Below, one piece after another: positions 44,018 to 55,975 of a stretch of 64,000 bases of DNA. The stretch covers positions 62,001-126,000 of the forward strand of contig CATKHK010000102.1 of assembly GCA_949751835.1 (NCBI GenBank). The letters run 5' to 3'. A program made the translations under genes and the position numbers. Under the pieces are notes generated by a model. It was not told the DNA's origin. It saw nothing but the letters and a program-made list of their open reading frames with translations, and did not search any database. Each line of letters begins with the position of its first letter. The stretch's first letter is position 1. The DNA comes from Blepharisma japonicum. Lineage: Eukaryota; Ciliophora; Heterotrichea; Heterotrichida; Blepharismidae.

Positions 44018-44559
44018 TTTAGTGCTAAGTTGATTTGAAGTAATTAAGTCAATGTAAAATGGAACAATAATTCAAATAATTTCAGGAAAGGCGATAGCCT
44101 AAGATTATTTTTTAAAAAAAAAAAACTGCAGAAGCATAAAACTGCAAAAGTAATAATACTTTTAGGTAAAAATAAAATTTTCAGAAATTGTAAATTTAAA
44201 AATTTTCTTAGTGTGAAGACAGTTACACTAAGCACTATAATAACATAGATAACTTTTACGGCTTCTGAAATTAATATCTAGCATAATTCTTATCAATTTG
44301 AATTTATTAGCCCTTCAAGCTTTGATATTAAGGTTTTTTATTGTAACCATAATAAAAAATTCCTTATTTTCCAGTCATTTTATTTAGTAAATTAATTGTT
44401 TATTATAGCTTCTGATCATTTTAAAAATAATTAAGAAAATATTTCTTTAGTCTTAAATCTATTTTCCAATCTTATTTATATGTCTAAAACACTTTATAAA
44501 TTCCTAAAATTAAAATCAATAAAAATGCCATTTATTGATCATTGTCAAATATTAGATAT

Positions 44560-45114
44560 ATGGTCAAAAAGGCAAAAAACATAAGTGCTATGAAGCTGCT
44601 CGAGTTAAAATATATTAATAAGTCCAATTATAAGCAGCCACAACTTATAAATCGGGCTTGTATTTCTAATTCCGCCTACCTTCATACAAATTATAACGCA
44701 TTTTACAGTATTCTTTCAAAAGTTTGCAATACTTTCCATCTCGATTTTATTCAAATAAAGTTACTGGACTTATTACTTAGGGCTTGCAATAAGCAGAAAA
44801 TCAACGAACTAGAGGAATTCTTAATGATTGCTACCATTTTGATAAAGAAAACAGTATCATTTCATTGGAAAGAGTATGAAAAATTTGGAAGAAAAATTTT
44901 AGAAAATTATGATCAAAGGGTTTTAAAATGGATTTTGACACATGCACCTAATTTAAGAATTCCGCTCTCAGCACATTATAGAAGAAGTGATGAGGAAGAG
45001 ACTGGGATACCTATGAGTGATATTCAAGCAATTGAAAGAGATTTCAACAGTTATATTCCAAAATTGGCTTTAAAGTTGATATTAAGACAGCTTCATGCTG
45101 TTTTAGGGTTTTAA
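44560..45114 (+). CDS. Helical protein of unknown function, 184 aa
   Basis: The first in-frame ATG is 44560 (MVKKAKNISAMKLLELKY). The frame is open further upstream through a TGA but without an earlier ATG, so a slightly longer protein cannot be excluded. Lys/Leu/Ile-rich and predicted alpha-helical, with no signal peptide and no known motif. The C-terminal part (GIPMSDIQAIERDFNSYIPK) looks well ordered. Ends TAA. Confidence 0.65.
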   Translation: MVKKAKNISAMKLLELKYINKSNYKQPQLINRACISNSAYLHTNYNAFYSILSKVCNTFHLDFIQIKLLDLLLRACNKQKINELEEFLMIATILIKKTVSFHWKEYEKFGRKILENYDQRVLKWILTHAPNLRIPLSAHYRRSDEEETGIPMSDIQAIERDFNSYIPKLALKLILRQLHAVLGF

Positions 45115-45497
45115 TAAATAAAATTATATAATTTTAATTTCTTTACAAATTTCGTTAAGGTCTGACGAGAAAGGATAGGATTTAAAAGAGACTAAAATTT
45201 TAAATAAGTGCATTATTTAGTCAAAAAATATTTTGTGTATTGCCATGTAAATAATTTTTATAACCCTTTACATTATAACTCTAGCTGCAAATAGAAAATA
45301 AATCTCATTTCACCTAATTTTATAATTATTCTTTAATTTAAGTTATAATATTTATAAGTGGAATATTGGTTCATTTTCTGATTTTTTAAAAATTAAAACT
45401 TTTAATATTATTTTCTAACCAAAAAAGTTCTAAAACCTAGAAATTATCCAAGTTTCCATATGAAATGGGATGGAAATTTTAATTATTCTATAATTCA
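45115..45497. other. AT-rich spacer
   Basis: No feature seen. It precedes the kinase array. Confidence 0.5.
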
Positions 45498-46493
45498 ATG
45501 GGTTGCTTTTTGAGTTATTTCGGCGAAAAGCAAGAACCACAAACAGTTGCAGAATCTCACGAAATTCAATTTGACATGATCTCTCTTTCAATCCCTCAAA
45601 GAAGCCAATTATCTCACGAAATTCAATTTGACATGATGCCTATTTCAATCACTCAAAGAAGCCAATTAGAAATTGGAACTCCAATTTTTGTACACAACGG
45701 AATAAGTATTAACCAATGCCAATTCAGGGCAAATGGCCAAGAAATTAGCGCAGTTATCAAAACCTATAAAGATACCGGCTTTGGCAACCGTGAAAAATTC
45801 AACAAAGAAGTTGAAATTTTAACTAAAATATGAGGAAGAAGCCAATATTTCTTAGACTACTATGGCAACTTTGTTGATAGCCAAAATAATATCCCCTGCT
45901 TAAATATTCTCATAGAATATTGCCCTCAAACTCTTAATGATTTAATACAATCAAAAATAAACCAAAATTCCAGTTTTTCTCCTATGGAGCTCTATAAATT
46001 TTTTCAGGATTTATTGGAAGCTTTTACATTTTTATCAAGGTTAAAAATTTACCATCAAGATATAAATCCTAGCAATATTTTTATCAAAGAAGATGGGCAG
46101 CTAAAAATTGGAAATTTTAATGTATCAGGGATTAAAGAAGTAATTGAGGACACTTATATGCCGACTGGGGTGCATGAAGTTTTAGGATCATCAAGCTATA
46201 TGGCTCCAGAATTAAAAACTGCTCAAAAAAATCAAATAAGTCATGTGAGATATCGGCCTGAGCGTGCTGATGTTTTTTCGCTAGGCCTTATATTTTATCA
46301 GTTAGCAACAATGAGAAGCATAAGGGGATTTAATGAAAATCCGATAAATATAGAAAGGATATATAATTATATAGAATTGGAATGGATAAGGAAACTTATA
46401 TCTGGGATGCTTAATTTTAAATATCAAGAAAGATTTTCGTTTGGGAGAGCATTAGGCAGTTTTAGAAATGATACTTCAACAATGAAGAATTAA
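45498..46493 (+). CDS. Kinase-like protein K1, probable membrane-linked pseudokinase, 331 aa
   Basis: ATG 45498, TGA-Trp at 45831 joining two open pieces. It starts MGCFLSYF: Gly2 and Cys3 are a classic dual myristoylation/palmitoylation context, not found in the other copies. Residues 20-57 are a perfect-register 19-residue duplication (SHEIQFDM...QRSQL twice). The kinase fold follows: Lys88 in AVIKTY, helix-C FNKEVEIL, catalytic loop HQDINPSN (186-193) and, in place of DFG, NFN (206-208), then SYMAPEL and YRPERADVFSLG. Loss of the metal-binding Asp and of the catalytic-loop Lys predicts no normal phosphotransfer. It lacks the helical N-terminal domain of K2. Confidence 0.85.
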
Positions 46494-46921
46494 AATAATT
46501 TTAACTATTTAAACAATAAAATACATAGAAAGATCTGATTGGATTTTCTGCTTTTTCTTTATGTAAAGAATTTAATATAACTCGATATCATTTCTTTTAA
46601 TATTCAAGGACTTTTTTTGATTTTTTAAAGGTATAAGAAATTTCTAAATAATAAACATCATTTATTATATATAGAGTTTTTTTCACTAGATCGCATGAAT
46701 TCATAAAGATCTAGCAAATCAAATCCATTTTTCAATAAGAGTATTACCAAGTTTGGGTTGGGAGATATAGAGCATTCTTTATAAGAAAGCATAAAGTAGC
46801 TCATTTATAATTCGAGTCCAAACATAATAAATAATTTACCTTAAGCTTATTCCTATAATTTTTAATATGATCTAAAAATATATGAAATTTTATCTTTATT
46901 TGTAATCCGTCTACAATTATT
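46494..46921. other. AT-rich spacer between kinase genes
   Basis: No feature seen. Confidence 0.5.
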
Positions 46922-48628
46922 ATGGTCGACCTATTAACCTCAATTGACGAGATAGCAAAAACCTATGGAAAAGTTCAAGGTAATTCCGCAAGTGAGCTTG
47001 TCCGTAAAAATAGCGGATCTTCATACAACGAACTAATGGCTTTGTACAATGGTCTCAGCCAAGATTCTAGTAATAACCCAAATGTCGATTTGTGGCAGCT
47101 ATGGCGTGCTTGTTATGTAAATGCAATCCTCTCACTTCCTGTTTCCCAAGAAAACTCTCAAAATCCTTCATTTAATCAAGAATCAGCTTCTGGTGCTTTC
47201 GATCATCTCTTATATTTGGCTACCGATTACAATCAGCAGTTCCCAAAAGCCAACGACCGGCTTGTTTCAAGAATCAGTGAAGCTGTAAATAATTCAGAAT
47301 CTATTGAAGAAGTCATAGAATGGGCTAAACTATCCAAAACTATTAATGCAAAACTAGGAACTGACATAGGCTATGTCATAAGCTTAATTTCTATCAAATC
47401 AAAAACAGAATTATATAAAAATTCCAACTCGGAAAATAAAGACAGAATTTTAAAAAATTTAGAAAATTTATTAGAATTAAAAAAACTTGAAATTTCGGTT
47501 GACGATGCACAAAGTATTGTAGTTGATTATGCATTTGCATGGATTGATGATGTAAATGATTTAAAAAAATTTAAAGAAATTAGAGGAGAAAGGGCTAATC
47601 CAGACCCTGAAACAAGTATAAAAATGATCAGGATCATTAAAAAATTGGAATTAAATGAACAAAAATATCAAGAAAAAATCAAAAAATTAGATGAAATTTT
47701 TCTGGATAATAATGTGCCTGAAGTTGAGGAAATTAAAGAGTTAGATGAGCCTGAACCTGCTTTTATTACTAATAGGAGTCAAATAATTATCGGAGAGCCA
47801 ATTCATGTGGTAGGTGATATAGGAGTTTACCGTTGCAAAATAAATTGGAATGGGCAAGAAACTGATGCAGTCATAAAAAGTTATAAATCTATTGATCCAA
47901 GCAAGCATCGTGAAAAATTCGAAAAAGAAGTAGAAATTTTAAGCCGAACCTCAGGGAGGGACCGATTTTTTTTAGATTATTATGGCAGCTTTGTTGACGA
48001 AGTAATTGAAAATAAAACTAAAAAATTCTGCTGCAATGTTTTGATGGAATATTGCCCGAAAAGTCTTGCTGATGTAATCAAAACAAAAATGAGTAAAAAA
48101 TCAAAGTTTTCTCATGAAGAGCTTTATAAGATTTGCCTTGATTTACTCGAAGCTTTTAAAAGTTTGGTAAAATTAAAAATTTACCATCAAGATATCAAGC
48201 CTCATAATATTTTAATATCAAAAGATGAACAATTAAAAGTTGCTGATTTTAACGTATCAGGGATTGTTGAAGAAATCGAACAAAGCTATATGCCGACTAA
48301 TGAGCATGTTGTATTAGGTACTACAAGCTATATGTCTCCAGAATTAAAAACTGCTTTAATAAATGGTAAATCAAGAGAAAAATATAGGCCTGAACGGTCT
48401 GATGTTTTTTCGCTTGGACTTGTGTTTTATCAATGTGCAACTTTACAAGATATTTCGAGGTTTAATGAAGATCCTAGAAATAGAGAAATAGTACTGAGGG
48501 ATATAAAACTAGATTGGTTGAAAAATCTCTTATATGATATGCTTGATTTTGATTATAATAAAAGGCCTTCGTTTAGGAGAATTTTGAGGCATATGATACG
48601 AGATACAACAGAAGGTCTTTCTTCATAA
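46922..48628 (+). CDS. Kinase-like protein K2, long form, 568 aa
   Basis: ATG 46922, all Trp as TGG, so the whole frame is open in any code. It serves as the reference for the array. Residues 1-275 form a helical N-terminal domain of unknown type (MVDLLTSIDEIAKTYGKV..., then TDIGYVISLISIKSKTELY). Residues about 285-560 form a protein-kinase fold with Lys319 in AVIKSY, helix-C FEKEVEIL, HQDIKPHN (422-429), DFN (442-444), SYMSPEL and YRPERSDVFSLG. There is no glycine-rich loop, HRD is HQD and DFG is DFN. The Lys, catalytic Asp and metal Asp remain, so activity is possible but atypical. Substrate unknown. Confidence 0.88.
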   Translation: MVDLLTSIDEIAKTYGKVQGNSASELVRKNSGSSYNELMALYNGLSQDSSNNPNVDLWQLWRACYVNAILSLPVSQENSQNPSFNQESASGAFDHLLYLATDYNQQFPKANDRLVSRISEAVNNSESIEEVIEWAKLSKTINAKLGTDIGYVISLISIKSKTELYKNSNSENKDRILKNLENLLELKKLEISVDDAQSIVVDYAFAWIDDVNDLKKFKEIRGERANPDPETSIKMIRIIKKLELNEQKYQEKIKKLDEIFLDNNVPEVEEIKELDEPEPAFITNRSQIIIGEPIHVVGDIGVYRCKINWNGQETDAVIKSYKSIDPSKHREKFEKEVEILSRTSGRDRFFLDYYGSFVDEVIENKTKKFCCNVLMEYCPKSLADVIKTKMSKKSKFSHEELYKICLDLLEAFKSLVKLKIYHQDIKPHNILISKDEQLKVADFNVSGIVEEIEQSYMPTNEHVVLGTTSYMSPELKTALINGKSREKYRPERSDVFSLGLVFYQCATLQDISRFNEDPRNREIVLRDIKLDWLKNLLYDMLDFDYNKRPSFRRILRHMIRDTTEGLSS

Positions 48629-50156
48629 TTATTATAATTTTATGGAGTTGCATAAATAAGATTTATAAGCTCTAAATGATCTGCCTTTAAGAGTAAAATT
48701 TAATCTGTATATACATATTTGTTGTTATATAATATTTTAAGATATAGCTACTAATTAAATATACCTAATAAATTATTAAAAAACCTAAATATGGGATTCT
48801 TAAAAGTTAATTATAAGAAAAAAATCTTTCTCGCTTACAGATATGAAGGAGTTAAGGAGATATATTGATAAAATATAACTTTAAATTGCCTCTTTAACAA
48901 GACATTAAAATATTTATCGAAAAAAATTGACTCATCAAGAGTTTAATGCAAATAGACATCTTTTAGCTAAAATATTAAAAACTCAATATTAAGATTTTAC
49001 TAGAAAACTTATTATGATTTTTAGTTACAAATGATCTTCCACCTATATTTTTAATGAATACAACAAACATTGATATGTCGTCAACCTTTCCTCTCCTAAT
49101 CTATTCAGGGCTTGGGGACTTTTCTGCAGCTTAGAGCCAAACTGATCAGGGAGCAGAACTACTTATTCTAATGCATTCGGCTGGGTTTACTTCTCTTGTC
49201 CTATAGTAAGACTTTGTGAGGATCTGAGAAAAAGGCATTTACCATAGAAATCATTATAACTGGCAATAAAGGCATAGTTTGCATCGATGATATATAAGAA
49301 GTTCATTCTTAGCCTGAACTCTAGTCACTGGAGCAGCTGCCAAGCAGCTAATATTTTTACCCTAAGGTCTAGAAACAGCATCAAAGGCCTAGCAAAAGCA
49401 AGATCAGAGTGATCTCTTGTAAAAATGATGAATATACAGGAATGCTCATGCAGATGAGGAAACCTTCTTATAGGTTTGTCCTGGTTAATATTTAAAGCAA
49501 GAAAGAGCCCTAATTTTTAATTAGCCTAACCTATATTATTAATTTAGCTTGCCCTTGAATAAATATTTATTATTAGCACTTAATATTTCTATTAGAAAAT
49601 TGATATGATTGAGGAGTTCTAGATTGATCTTCTACCAATACTTCTAAATAACCATCCTTTTATATTATTTATAACTCAATTATTTCTTTTTTTTATTTAT
49701 AATATCAGATACAAAAGATTTATTTTAAGAAAAATTAGATTTTCTATATAATGATAGGTGAGAACTTTTCTTAGCAGATGAGGATATGCCATAATAGTAA
49801 TTCTAAATATCACTGAAAAGATACTTGCTTAATATTAGTCTTACTGTTCAATAAAGGCTTGAAAAGTCACACACACTAAACACTCGCTTTTGTCAGATAA
49901 CCTTTACAAAAAAGGGTGCTTACAGTGAGTAAAAAGTTGTATAATTAAAATAGCACACTTAGAGTTCAATTTTCTTATTATTCCAATATTTCTTTTAAAA
50001 ACCTTCAAAATAGTTTAATAATCCTAATAAAAATAATTAACTTTTATCATAAATAGCATACTAAAGCTAATTCCCATGATTCTATATTTTTTATGATAAG
50101 CTAATCATAGCAGATTGTCCAAAAATTGCTCTTAATTTTAATTGCTCTACAATTAT
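48629..50156. other. Spacer with a decayed minus-strand frame and a K7-related upstream repeat
   Basis: 49580-50156 is repeated upstream of K7 (61100-61804). 49040-49440 contains the relic noted separately. The rest is AT-rich. Confidence 0.5.
49040..49440 (-). pseudogene. Decayed reading frame, perhaps a PP2C-type phosphatase tail
   Basis: GC-richer than its surroundings. With TGA as Trp the minus strand reads ...ILTKSYYRTREVNPAECIRI..., then IRRGKVDDISMFVVFIKN, interrupted by several TAA/TAG. The KVDDISMFVVF ending resembles the last strand of PPM/PP2C phosphatases, but this is weak. It is a host-gene relic at best. Confidence 0.3.
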
Positions 50157-51857
50157 ATGGTTGACCTTCTAAACTCAATTGACGACATTGCGAAATCCTA
50201 CGGAGAGGTCCAAGGAGATGCTGCAAAAGAGCTAATCCGAAAAAATTATAAATTTCCTTATAATGATCTGGTGTCTTTATACGGAAGGTTTTCTAGCGAT
50301 GCTGCTGTAAATCAAGGTATTGATTTATGGAAACTATGAAGTGCTTGCTATGCATATTCCATTCTCCTCCTTCCAATCACCCCAGAAAATCCTCAAGACC
50401 AAAAACTCACTCCAGACCTGGCTTCCCATGTCTTAGATAACCTCACTTATCTAGCTGAGAATTGCCAAATAAAATGCCCTAAAGCCTGTGATCGGGCAAT
50501 TTCAAAAATCAGCGAAGGTGTCAACATGTCTGAAACCTTTGAAGAAATCTTAGAATGGGCTAAGCAAGCTAAAGCCTTTAATGGAATATTCGGAACTGAA
50601 ATAGGTTATGTCGTAAATTTAGTTTCTATAAGGGCAAAAGTAGAACTCTATAAAAAATGCACCTCAGATAATAAAGACGAAATTTTAAAAAATTTGGAAA
50701 ACTTATTAAAAATGCAAATGTTGGGTGTTTCAGCAGGAGAAGCCCAAAACGTTGTAGTTGGCTATGCGCTGAAATGGATTGAAGATGTAAATGATCTCAA
50801 AAAATTTAAAGAATTTAAACACGAAGAAGTTAAGCAAGACCCTGAAACAAGCAAAGCAATTCTAAAAATTATTAATCAGCTGGATATAACTGAAGAAAAA
50901 ACTCAGGAAAAAATTAAAGAATTAAATCTGCTTTTTCCAATTCCTCTAGAGCCAGTTGTTGAAGCTCCAGAGCAACCTGTTTTAATAACTCAAAGAAGCC
51001 AGATTATCATGGGTCCTCCAATTTATGTTAGAAATGAACTAAATGTTAATCATTGCAAAATCATGTGAAAAGGTAAAGAAACTGATGCAGTAATTAAAAC
51101 TTATAAAGAAATAGACGGGTATAAAAGCGCTGAAAAATTTGGAAAAGAAGTTGAAATTTTACAAAAGCTTTCAGGGACAAGTCGATTTTTCCTTGATTTT
51201 TATGGCTATTTTTATGATGAGATAGTAGAAAACAATGTTAAAAAATACTGCTCAAATGTTCTTATGGAATCTTGCCCATATAGTCTTACTGATTTAATTA
51301 AAATAAAAATGAACCAAAATATCAGATTTACCCCAAAAGAGTTAAACTCAATTGTTCTTGACCTGCTAGAGGCTTTTCAAAGTCTTGTGAACCATAAAAT
51401 TTACCATCAAGATATTAAGCCCGACAATATTTTAATTGCAAAGGACGGACAGCTAAAAATTGCAGATTTTAATGTGTCGGGGATTAGAGAAGTTATAGAG
51501 AATACTTATTCGGCAACTGGAGTGCATGATGTAATAGGAACTGCCAGCTATATGGCTCCAGAGTTAAGAAATGCTCAGATAAATGGAATTGGAAAAGCCA
51601 AGTATAGGCCTGAGAGAGCTGACGTTTTTTCTCTTGGGCTAGTGCTCTATCAATGTGCAACATTTGATAGCATTTTAAGGTTTAATGAAGATCCTAAAAA
51701 TAGAGAAAAGGTACTGACGAATGTGGAATTGCCATGGCTACGAGAGCTTTTGTATGATATGCTGTGCTTTGAATATAGAGAAAGATTATCGTTTAGAAGG
51801 GCTTTCAAAAAAGTGGTTCATGATACTACGGCGCCACTTGATCCTCAAGCAAAATAA
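49580..51857. repeat. Duplicated block, K3 and its upstream region (pairs with 61100-63345)
   Basis: The sequence from about TTCTATTAGAAAATTGATAT through the K3 gene is repeated at K7 with high identity in both spacer and coding parts. Differences include unrelated stretches at 49871-49945 versus 61371-61575 and a small hairpin insertion at 61661-61683. Confidence 0.85.
50157..51857 (+). CDS. Kinase-like protein K3, long form, 566 aa
   Basis: ATG 50157 (MVDLLNSIDDIAKSY). TGA-Trp at 50337-50339, exactly where K2 has TGG (LWQLWRACY versus LWKLWSACY), and again at 51066-51068 (KIMWKGKE). Architecture as in K2: helical domain, then a kinase fold with Lys314 (AVIKTY), HQDIKPDN (about 417-424), DFN (about 437-439), SYMAPEL and YRPERADVFSLG. 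From about residue 260 to the 3' flank it is nearly identical to K4, the mark of a recent duplication or conversion. Confidence 0.88.
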
Positions 51858-52436
51858 CTCGATTTAATTCAATTATTTATTCTTTAATTGTATTTTTTTC
51901 TTTATCAGTTTTTTTAATTAAAATTCGTCATTAGATAATATCAATAAATAAACATTTTTCGAAATTTTAAGCTTTGAATTTTAAGTGCCCTTAAAAGAAT
52001 TTCTTACTCTATATATAAATTTTACTAGATTCTATTGTTAATGATTGATGGTTAATGCTTAACAATTTCTAATTTATTTATATCTATAATTTTTCTAGTA
52101 GCTATTCTATATTTATCTTTCCCTACTTTCTATGCTTCAAATATTTATCATGATAGCTACTTTTGAGAATCAGAATTTTATTTTCTCATTTTAATTCACA
52201 TCTACTATTCAGGTATATTTTTAAAAGACAATTATAAAATGGATTAAATATCGAATATCCATTTCGAGCGTCCAAGATAAATTCATTTTACATAGAAATT
52301 AAAAAAATATTTTAAATTTTATTAAATATAATTAACTGCGATACTAATGCTTTGGCGCTTTCAATAAATATTTAATATAATTCACCATTCTTCTTAAATT
52401 TGGCGCAAAACAGCGCCATCCTCGGGCAATTTCTAT
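50930..52436. repeat. Near-identical duplicated segment, K3 kinase half plus 3' flank
   Basis: From about CTTTTTCCAATTCCTCTAGA in K3 through the stop and about 580 bp of spacer, matched by 52960-54420 (K4 and its flank) with only scattered differences by eye. The left boundary falls inside the coding sequence. Confidence 0.88.
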
Positions 52437-52462
52437 AATCTAATAAAACAATAACTTACATG
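51858..52462. other. Spacer after K3, part of the duplicated segment
   Basis: AT-rich. A short inverted repeat (ATATC..CGAG) is clearer in the sister copy at about 54270-54315. No gene. Confidence 0.5.
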
Positions 52463-53887
52463 ATGGAGAATAATCGAGCTTATTTAGTTGAACAATCATC
52501 ACAGCAACTCTCTAGAGAGCGTGAGTGAGCAGCCACCAAAATTAGTGGAGCCATTAACAAAGCAGAAACGTTTGAAGAGTGAATGCAATTGACCAAGCAG
52601 GCGAGAGAGTATCAACAATATGGAGTTGACATAGGCTACATTTTGAACTTAGTTTTCATTAAATGTCTGCCAGGATTATATAAAAATTGTACCACTGATA
52701 AAAAAGATGAAATTTTGCGTAATTTGCAAAATTTATTGGAAATGCAGAAGCTGGAGATTCCAACTCGGGAAGTAAAAAATATTATAGTTGACTATGCATT
52801 GAAATGGATTGAAGATGTAAATGATCTCAAAAAATATAAAGAATTTAAAGGTGAAGCAGTTAACAAAGACCCTGACACAAGCATAGCAATTCTAAAAATT
52901 ATTAATCAGCTAGAGATAACTGAAGAAAAGACCCAAGAAAAAATTAAAGAATTAATTCTGCTTTTTCCAATTCCTCTAGAGCCAGTTGTTGAAGCTCCAG
53001 AGCAACCTGTTTTAATAACTCAAAGAAGCCAGATTACCATGGGTCCTCCAATTTATGTTAGAAATGAGCTAAATGTTCATCAATGCAAAATCATGTGAAA
53101 ATGTAAAGAAATTGATGCAGTAATTAAAACTTATAAAGAAATAGACGGGTATAGAAGCGCTGAAAAATTTAGAAAAGAAGTCGATATTTTACAAAAGCTT
53201 TCAGGGACAAGTCGATTTTTCCTAGAATTTTATGGCTATTTTTATGATGAGACAGTAGAAAACAATGTTAAAAAATACTGCTCAAATGTTCTTATGGAAC
53301 ATTGCCCATACAGTCTTACTGATTTAATTAAAATAAAAATGAACCAAAAGATCAGATTTACCCCAAAAGAGTTAAACTCAATTGTTCTTGACCTGCTAGA
53401 GGCTTTTCAAAGTCTTGTGAACCATAAAATTTACCATCAAGATATTAAGCCTGACAATATTTTAATTGCAAAGGACGGACAGCTAAAAATTGCAGATTTT
53501 AATGTGTCGGGGATCAGGGAAGTTATAGAGAATACTTATTCGGCAACTGGAGTGCATGATGTAATAGGAACTGCCAGCTATATGGCTCCAGAGTTAAGAA
53601 ATGCTCAGATAAATGGAATTGGAAAAGCCAAGTATAGGCCTGAGAGAGCTGACGTTTTTTCTCTTGGGCTAGTGCTCTATCAATGTGCAACATTTGATAG
53701 CATTTTAAGGTTTAATGAAGATCCTAAAAATAGAGAAAAGGTACTGACAAATGTGGAATTGTCATGGCTACGAGAGCTTTTGTATGATATGCTGTGCTTT
53801 GAATATAGAGAAAGATTATCGTTTAGAAGGGCTTTCAAAAAAGTGGTTCATGATACTACGTTGCCACTTGATAGTCAAGCAAAATAA
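52463..53887 (+). CDS. Kinase-like protein K4, medium form and mosaic gene, 474 aa
   Basis: ATG 52463 (an ATG also sits one codon upstream). It begins MENNRAYLVEQSSQQLSRER, as in K5 and K6, and lacks the first 100 residues of the long form. TGA-Trp three times (REREWAAT, FEEWMQLT, KIMWKCKE). The first half matches K5/K6 (EMQKLEIPTREVKN), while from about 52950 on it is almost identical to K3 (LLFPIPLEPVVEAPEQP). Kinase features: AVIKTY, HQDIKPDN, DFN, SYMAPEL. Most likely formed by recombination between a K5-type and a K3-type gene. Confidence 0.87.
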
Positions 53888-54420
53888 CTCGATTTAATTC
53901 AATTATTTATTCTTTAATTGTATTTTTTTCTTTATCAGTTTTTTTTAATTAAAATTCGCCATTAGATAATATCAATAAATAAATATTTTTCGAAACTTTA
54001 AGCTTTGAATTTTAAGTGCCCTTAAAAGAATTTCTTACTCTATATATAAATTTTATTAGATTCTATTGTTAATGATTGATGGTTAATGCTTAACAATTTC
54101 TAATTTATTTATATCTATAATTTTTCTAGTAGCTATTCTATATTTACCTTTCCCTACTTTTTATGCTTCAAATATTTATCATAATAGCTACTTTTGAGAA
54201 TCAGAATTTTTATTTTCTCATTTTAATTCACATCTACTATTCAGGTATATTTTTAAAAGACAATTATAAAATGGATTATATCTCGAATATCCATTTCGAG
54301 CGTCCGAGATATATTGCATTTTACATAGAAATTAAAAAAATATTTTAAATTTTATTAAATATAATTAACTGCGATACTAATGCTTTGGCGCTTCCAATAA
54401 ATATAATTCACTATTCTTCT
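52960..54420. repeat. Near-identical duplicated segment, K4 kinase half plus 3' flank
   Basis: Partner of 50930-52436. It includes the same spacer after the stop codon, with small indels. Confidence 0.88.
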
Positions 54421-54505
54421 TAAATTTATAGAAATGCAAAATAATTAAAAATTATGAGAAAATAAATAACATAAGAGTTAATCTAATAAAACAATAACTT
54501 ACATA
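53888..54505. other. Spacer after K4
   Basis: Copy of the K3 spacer up to about 54420, then a short leader shared with K5 and K6 (CTAATAAAACAATAACTTAC just before the start codon). No gene. Confidence 0.5.
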
Positions 54506-55918
54506 ATGGAGAATAATCGAGCTTATTTAGTTGAACAATCATCACAGCAACTCTCTAGAGCACGTGAGCGAGCAATCACCAAAATAAGTGAAGCCATTAA
54601 CAATGCAGAAACTTTTGAAGAGTGAATACAATTGACCAAACAGGCGAGAGAGTATCAACAATTTGGAGTTGACATAGGCTACATTTTGAACTTAGTTTCA
54701 ATTAAATGTCTGCCAGGATTATATAAAAATTGTAACACAAACCAAAAAAATGAAATTTTGCGCAATTTGCAAAATTTATTGGAAATGCAGAAGCTGGAGA
54801 TTCCAGCTCGGGAAGTAAAAAATATTATAATTGGCTATGCCCTAAAATGGATTGAAGATGTAAATGATATCAAAAAATTTAAAGAATTTAAACACGAAGA
54901 AGTTAAGAAGGACCCTGACACAAGCAAAGCAGTTCTGAGAATTATTAATCAGTTGGAGATAACTGAAGAAAAGACCCAAGAAAAAATTATAAAGTTAAAT
55001 GAATATTTCTCAGTATCTGCTGAGGCTCCAGGTCAGCCTGTTTTTATTACTCAAAGAAGCCAAATATCCATGGGTCCTCCGATTTTTGTCAGAAATGAGC
55101 TAAATGTTAATCACTGCAGAATCTGATGGAAAGGTAGAGAAATTGATGCGGTAATAAAAACTTATAAAGAGCTAGGCTGGTATAAAAGCGCTGAAAAATT
55201 TGTAAAAGAAACGGAAATTTTACAAAAGCTTTCAGGGACAAGTCGATTTTTCCTAGAATTCTATGGCTATTTTTATGACGAGATAGTAGAAAACAATGTT
55301 AAGAAATACTGCTCAAATGTGCTTATGGAATATTGCCCATACAGTCTTACTGATGTAATTAAAACAAGAATAGACCAAAAAAAAAGATTTACCCCAAATG
55401 AGTTAAACAGAATTACTCTTGATCTATTAGAAGCTTTTCAATGCTTAGTAAACCTTAAAATTTACCATCAAGATATTAAGCCTGACAATATTTTAATTAC
55501 AAATGATCAACAGCTAAAAATTGCAGATTTTAATGTGTCAGATATCAAAGAATTTATTGAGAGTACTTATGCTACAACTGGAGTGCATGATGTAATAGGA
55601 ACTGCCAGCTATATGGCTCCAGAGTTAAGAAATGCTCAGATAAATGGCTTTGGAAAAATCAAGTATAGACCTGAGAAATCTGACGCTTTTTCACTTGGGC
55701 TAATCCTTTACCAATTAGCCACTTTTGATGACATTTTAAGGTTTAACGAGGATCCTGGAAACAGAGAAAAAGTACTGAGGAATGTAGAATTGCCGTGGCT
55801 GAGAGACCTCTTATATGATATGCTTTGCTTTGAATATAGAGACAGATTATCGTTTAGAAAGGCTTTCAAAAGAGTAATTGATGAAACTACAGTGCCAATT
55901 GATAGTCAAGCAAAATAA
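54506..55918 (+). CDS. Kinase-like protein K5, medium form, 470 aa
   Basis: ATG 54506 (MENNRAYLVEQSSQQLSRAR), TGA-Trp in FEEWIQLT and in RIWWKGRE, where TGA and TGG are adjacent. Helical linker domain with VDIGYILNLVSIK. The kinase fold has AVIKTY, ETEILQKLSG, HQDIKPDN, DFN, TASYMAPEL and YRPEKSDAFSLG. The linker ends LNEYFSVSAEAPGQP, the type shared with K6 and different from K3. No glycine-rich loop. Substrate unknown. Confidence 0.87.
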
Positions 55919-55975
55919 TTTTATACAAAATTTATTAAAATAATTAACAATTTTAAGTTTTCTAAGAAGATATAT

